Part shown: positions 22,172-25,085 of the stretch, in pieces
Layout: each line of letters starts with the position of its first letter
Numbering within the stretch: position 1 is the first letter of the stretch
Source of the DNA: Pseudomonadota bacterium
Lineage (GTDB): Bacteria > Pseudomonadota > Gammaproteobacteria > Steroidobacterales > Steroidobacteraceae
DNA length: 25,085 nucleotides
Direction of reading: 5' to 3'
Assembly (NCBI GenBank): GCA_021780395.1
Contig: JAJXYU010000275.1
Coordinates: 1 to 25,085, forward strand
Translations under genes and position numbers: made by a program
The notes under the pieces: generated by a model
The model's database searches: none
Seen by the model: only the letters and a program-made list of their open reading frames with translations
What the model was told of the DNA's origin: nothing

Positions 22172-23098
22172 TTACGGCGGGTCGATCGCGCAGTACTGGC
22201 TCGGCTTGCGCGGGTACACCGCGAGCAGTCGCAGCGACGCGGTCGTCGGATCCCAGAGAAAATACTGGGTCGCGATCACGCGGCCGCGCATCCGGGTCAC
22301 GCTGAGCAACCGGCTGTCGCGCCGGAACAGGACCGCCTCCGACGTCCGGCATGGCAGCGCGTCGTCGATCGCGGCGAGGTCCGGCACCTCGACCACGCCA
22401 CCACTGCGCCAGTCTAGCAGGAGAATGCGCAGGCAATGGGCGCCGCAGTGCGCGAGGTCAAGGGTCACTTCGCCGGCGAAATTCGGGCCGGCGGCGAGCA
22501 CGTCGCGCAGTTTCATGCGATCACGGGGGCTGAGTGCGAGGCGCCGCAGCCGCGCGGCCGCGGGTGCCGCGACCTTGGTCGCGCCGGTCGTCGCAGCCGC
22601 GGCCGGGTATTCGGAGAACCGTGGTGCCCCCTCGGGTGGCGGGCCGGGCGTCGCCGCCAGACCGCGAATCCGATCGAGCGCATCCGCATCGGCATCGCTC
22701 AACGACCAGTCGTCGACCGCGACGTCGACGCGACGCGTTCGGCGCTCGATCTCGACGGTGCGCAGGCTGTGATCGTCACAGCGCGTCGGTGGAGCCGGCG
22801 GCGCGCTGGCACTGCAGTGGGTGTATGCGCCGTAGACGTCCGGTGCGCCCGCGCCGTTCGGCGCGGCGAACACGACGTATCGGCCCGGCGGCACCGCGAA
22901 ACGGAATTCCCGCTGGCCTCGGCGCACGGGCAGTGATCGCAATCGCGCGGCGTCGAGCGAATACACGTACACGGTCATCGCCGAACCATCGCTTCCCGGA
23001 AAGCCGATCGTGCCGCCGAGGATCGCTGCCGCGGCGTGCAACGAGACGCAATAGACCAGAACCGCGCCGGCGGCGCGGATGATCGATCTGGAATCCAC
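22172..23098 (-). CDS. Secreted hypothetical protein
   Basis: 308 residues from a GTG at 23098 that gives a compact signal peptide (MDSRSIIRAAGAVLVYCVSL, cleaved near HAAAA), with GAGG 10 nt upstream. The ATG at 23140 is in frame but has no ribosome site and would add a long basic tail. After cleavage a short beta-rich region with GTIGFPGSDGSAMTVYVYSL and FAVPPGRYVVFAAPNG resembles a carboxypeptidase-regulatory-like sandwich. A Pro/Ala linker follows, then a C-terminal part with GPNFAGEVTLDLAHCGAHC, LLDWRSGGVVEVPDL and RRDSRLLSVTRMRGR, perhaps a propeller-like or lipoprotein-type fold. Family not recognised. It lies 52 bp upstream of the DUF502 start and could belong to the same transcript. 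Confidence 0.8.
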   Translation of the reverse strand: MDSRSIIRAAGAVLVYCVSLHAAAAILGGTIGFPGSDGSAMTVYVYSLDAARLRSLPVRRGQREFRFAVPPGRYVVFAAPNGAGAPDVYGAYTHCSASAPPAPPTRCDDHSLRTVEIERRTRRVDVAVDDWSLSDADADALDRIRGLAATPGPPPEGAPRFSEYPAAAATTGATKVAAPAAARLRRLALSPRDRMKLRDVLAAGPNFAGEVTLDLAHCGAHCLRILLLDWRSGGVVEVPDLAAIDDALPCRTSEAVLFRRDSRLLSVTRMRGRVIATQYFLWDPTTASLRLLAVYPRKPSQYCAIDPP

Positions 23099-23217
23099 GA
23101 GATGCGATCCTCGCGAACCCCCACGGTTCGCACCCTCCATGGTAACGACGGGCGCTCGCGCAAGCCACCGCGATCGCACGACATCCCGCGCGTCGCGGGG
23201 ACCCGGCGCGCGCGCCG

Positions 23218-23235
23218 CCCCGCCCTCGGGCGGGG
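23218..23235 (-). terminator. Strong stem-loop after gspB
   Basis: CCCCGCC-CTCG-GGCGGGG is a perfect 7-bp GC stem with a tetraloop, 10 bp beyond the gspB stop. TTGTT follows on the plus strand, not the minus strand where the genes run, so it is a hairpin in the gspB mRNA tail that may stabilise or end the transcript. Confidence 0.5.
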
Positions 23236-23245
23236 TTGTTCGGAG

Positions 23246-23941
23246 TCAGCGGCGCGGCAGCAGGAAGCGCCGGCCGTGATAGGCGAGCTCGACGCCGTCG
23301 GGCCTGATCCGGACGACCCGCGGCCCTTCGGCGAGCCTCGAGCCCGCGATGTATTTGTGTCCGTTGATGAACACGAACCGTTGTGACGGGTCCGGCGAGT
23401 ACACATGCACGTCCAGGTGCAGCGGCGGCAGCGCGTCGGCGCCGCCGAAGCGCATTTCGGCGAGCGTCGGCAAGGTCTCGAGACTCGACGGGTCGTCCGG
23501 TACGGCGCCGTCCGCGCCCGTGGACGGCGCCGTACCGGACGCGGTCAATCTTGCCCGGGCTTCGGCGACGACCGGATTGTCGGTCGCACCGACCGGAACC
23601 TCCGGCGCGAATCCCGCGGCGTCGAGCGGTGCCGGGGGCGTTGAGCCGTTTGACGTCGCCGCGACGTCCGGCCGCGCTCGCTCGCTGCGGACCGCCGTCG
23701 GTCCCGGAACCATGGCCGGGATCGCCGCCGGCCCCGCGCGTGGCGGGGCGCTCACCGAAGAGCGCCGCAACAGCACGATCCCGAGGATCAGCGAATTGAC
23801 ACCGAGCAGCGCGAGCAGTCCGATGGTGAGCGGCGTCGGACCGCTGCGCGGACGCGGGATTGCGGGTTCGATCAAGCCCGGGCTCGCCTGGCGTTGCCGC
23901 TCGGCCTCCGATTTCTTCAGCGCGTCGAGGATGAACGACAC
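23246..23941 (-). CDS. gspB: Type II secretion accessory protein GspB
   Basis: 231 residues from the GTG at 23941. MSFILDALKKSEAERQRQ is the diagnostic N-terminus of GspB/ExeB-type proteins. One inner-membrane helix follows (about 38-58, LTIGLLALLGVNSLILGIVL), then a long Pro/Ala-rich periplasmic linker, then the conserved C-terminal domain (LHLDVHVYSPDPSQRFVFIN, GHKYIAGSRL, VRIRPDGVELAYHGRRFLLP). With GspA it helps assemble the secretin of the type II system through the peptidoglycan. GspA ends 11 bp upstream, so they form an operon. The linker coding region carries a 20-bp perfect inverted repeat. No core gsp genes are in the window. Confidence 0.95.
   Translation of the reverse strand: MSFILDALKKSEAERQRQASPGLIEPAIPRPRSGPTPLTIGLLALLGVNSLILGIVLLRRSSVSAPPRAGPAAIPAMVPGPTAVRSERARPDVAATSNGSTPPAPLDAAGFAPEVPVGATDNPVVAEARARLTASGTAPSTGADGAVPDDPSSLETLPTLAEMRFGGADALPPLHLDVHVYSPDPSQRFVFINGHKYIAGSRLAEGPRVVRIRPDGVELAYHGRRFLLPRR
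23494..23541. repeat. 20-bp perfect inverted repeat inside gspB
   Basis: Arms 23494-23513 and 23522-23541 are exact reverse complements with an 8-nt loop (GCGCCCGT on the plus strand). The left arm begins CGTCCGGTACGGCGCCG. It encodes the flexible linker (around residues 134-149, ASGTAPSTGADGAVPDD), where added sequence would be tolerated. Confidence 0.92.
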
Positions 23942-23952
23942 TCCGCCGGTCC

Positions 23953-25032
23953 TCAGTCCGTGGACCGCGGCGGTGCACCGCGAACTGGATTCGGGGACGG
24001 TGCGGGCGTCGGTGCGGCGGACCGACCGCCGTTTCGCACCGCGCCACGCGATTGGACCGGCTCGCGGGCGATCGGGCCGATCGCCCGAGCGGCGTCGTCC
24101 GCGGTCGTCGGGGGATCCCGCGGTCCCTCGTGCCAGGCTTGCCAGCCGCCGACGAGTGCGGTCGCCGCCCCCAGTGCGAGGACCGCCGCCGCGATCCAGC
24201 CGAACCACGCCGGCGCGAAACGACGTCCATAGACCTCACCGGCTGCGTGCCGCACGAGTCTTGCGTTCAGCTTGCGTGCCTCGGAGGCATAGGCGCCGAG
24301 CAGCGCCCGATCGCAGCATACGTTGATCACCCGTGGAATGCCGCCGGAGATCCGGTGCACCTCGCGCAGCGCACCGGCGGTGAAGATATCGGTGGTCGCG
24401 CCGGCGACCCGCAGGCGATGGCGCACGTAGTGGCGCGTCTCCGCGCTGGTCAATGGTTCGAGATGGTAGCGGCCCGTGACCCGCTGTGCGAGCTGGCGCA
24501 GCTCCGGCAGGTCGAGCAGCGCGCGCAGTTCCGGTTGACCGATCAGCAGGATCTGCAGGAGCTTTTGCGTCGGGGTCTCGAGGTTGGTCAGCAGGCGCAC
24601 GTGCTCGAGCACCTCGGGCGACAGGTTTTGCGCCTCATCGACGATCAGGACCACGCGCCGTCCGGCGGCGTGTGCCGACAGCAGGCGCCGGTTCAGCGCG
24701 TCGACGAGGCGTTTGAGGCTGCGCCGCTCCACTTCGCTGATCGGCACGCCGAGCTCCTCGCAGATGCTCTGCAGGAATTCGGTTGGCGTGACCCGCGGGT
24801 TCAGGATCAGGGCGACGTCCGCGTGGGCCGGCATCCGTGACAAGAGCGTGCGCACGACCGTCGTCTTGCCGGTGCCGACCTCGCCGGTCAGCTGGACGAA
24901 ACCGCCGGATTCATTGATGCCGTAGAGCAGGTGCGCGAGCGCCTCGGCGTGCCGCCCGCTCATGTAGAGATAGCGGGGATCCGGCGTGATCGAGAACGGC
25001 TTTTCGCCGAGGCCGAAGTAGCTCGTGTACAT
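23953..25032 (-). CDS. gspA: Type II secretion AAA ATPase GspA/ExeA
   Basis: 359 residues. MYTSYFGLGEKPFSITPDPRY is the classic ExeA start. Walker A is GEVGTGKT (50-57), Walker B VVLIVDEAQ (127-135), and the sensor-like GQPELRALL and GIPRVIN are in place. A membrane helix (about 273-297, APAWFGWIAAAVLALGAATALV) is followed by a short disordered periplasmic tail. The C-terminal peptidoglycan-binding domain of the longer Aeromonas ExeA (about 550 residues) is missing here, so wall binding would have to come from GspB or other partners. ATG 25032 was chosen over an in-frame extension to 25053. Only 53 bp upstream are in view. It is first in the gspA-gspB operon. Confidence 0.95.
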   Translation of the reverse strand: MYTSYFGLGEKPFSITPDPRYLYMSGRHAEALAHLLYGINESGGFVQLTGEVGTGKTTVVRTLLSRMPAHADVALILNPRVTPTEFLQSICEELGVPISEVERRSLKRLVDALNRRLLSAHAAGRRVVLIVDEAQNLSPEVLEHVRLLTNLETPTQKLLQILLIGQPELRALLDLPELRQLAQRVTGRYHLEPLTSAETRHYVRHRLRVAGATTDIFTAGALREVHRISGGIPRVINVCCDRALLGAYASEARKLNARLVRHAAGEVYGRRFAPAWFGWIAAAVLALGAATALVGGWQAWHEGPRDPPTTADDAARAIGPIAREPVQSRGAVRNGGRSAAPTPAPSPNPVRGAPPRSTD

Positions 25033-25085
25033 GCCGGTTGCCGATGATACCAAGCCGCGCGCGGCGACGGCGCTCAGCGCGGATC

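Noticed and set aside
23494..23541. Intrinsic terminator
   Set aside because: The hairpin is inside the gspB coding sequence, has no T-run, and is followed by the conserved C-terminal domain.

Overview
The window is a GC-rich chromosomal stretch of a proteobacterium. The sequence suggests this through a YfcF-type glutathione transferase, an NtrC/sigma-54 nitrogen promoter, a Sec-type AmtB, beta-barrel outer-membrane proteins, GspA/GspB type II secretion accessories, PBP4 (DacB) and DUF502/DUF805/YbjQ proteins. A gamma- or betaproteobacterium is the best guess; the genus cannot be read from the sequence. I see 26 credible protein genes and no rRNA, tRNA, CRISPR array, insertion sequence or prophage. 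Genes are densely packed, with several ATGA stop/start overlaps. No non-coding gap exceeds 300 bp; the largest are 2071-2366, 12958-13252 and 7338-7618.

Layout. 1-1305 (-): the start of a lipoprotein made of 84-residue beta-sandwich repeats, cut by the window edge. 1441-2070 (-): yfcF. 2367-3689 (+): ammonium transporter, preceded by two textbook NtrC dyads and a sigma-54 promoter. 3762-4310 (-): outer-membrane beta-barrel. 7337 down to 4457 (-): a three-gene sulfur-oxidation-like operon (Tat-exported, possibly DsrE-like protein; ModA-like periplasmic binding protein; DoxDA thiosulfate:quinone oxidoreductase fusion). 7619-9826 (+): ybjQ, a small membrane protein, a ManC-like nucleotidyltransferase and a DUF805 protein. 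12957 down to 9852 (-): mtnA-ald2-mtnK joined by ATGA overlaps, matching the aldolase (DHAP shunt) route for 5'-methylthioadenosine or 5'-deoxyadenosine waste. 13253-16101: NUDIX hydrolase, methyltransferase and dacB. 16220-19636 (+): a hypothetical protein, a GAF-GAF-GGDEF-EAL protein with degenerate active sites, and a redoxin whose second cysteine is Ser. 23098 down to 19665 (-): N-formylglutamate amidohydrolase-like protein, two secreted hypotheticals and DUF502. 25032 down to 23246 (-): gspA-gspB.

The best candidates for something under-described are (i) the Tat/SBP/DoxDA operon, a self-contained periplasmic sulfur module whose first two genes have no assigned role; (ii) the oxygen-independent mtnA-ald2-mtnK salvage operon; (iii) long, perfect inverted repeats inside unrelated coding regions (13 bp near the doxDA start, 19 bp in the GGDEF-EAL gene, 20 bp in gspB); and (iv) the homogenised 252-bp repeats of the lipoprotein. 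Functions are assigned from remembered family motifs, with no database search behind them.
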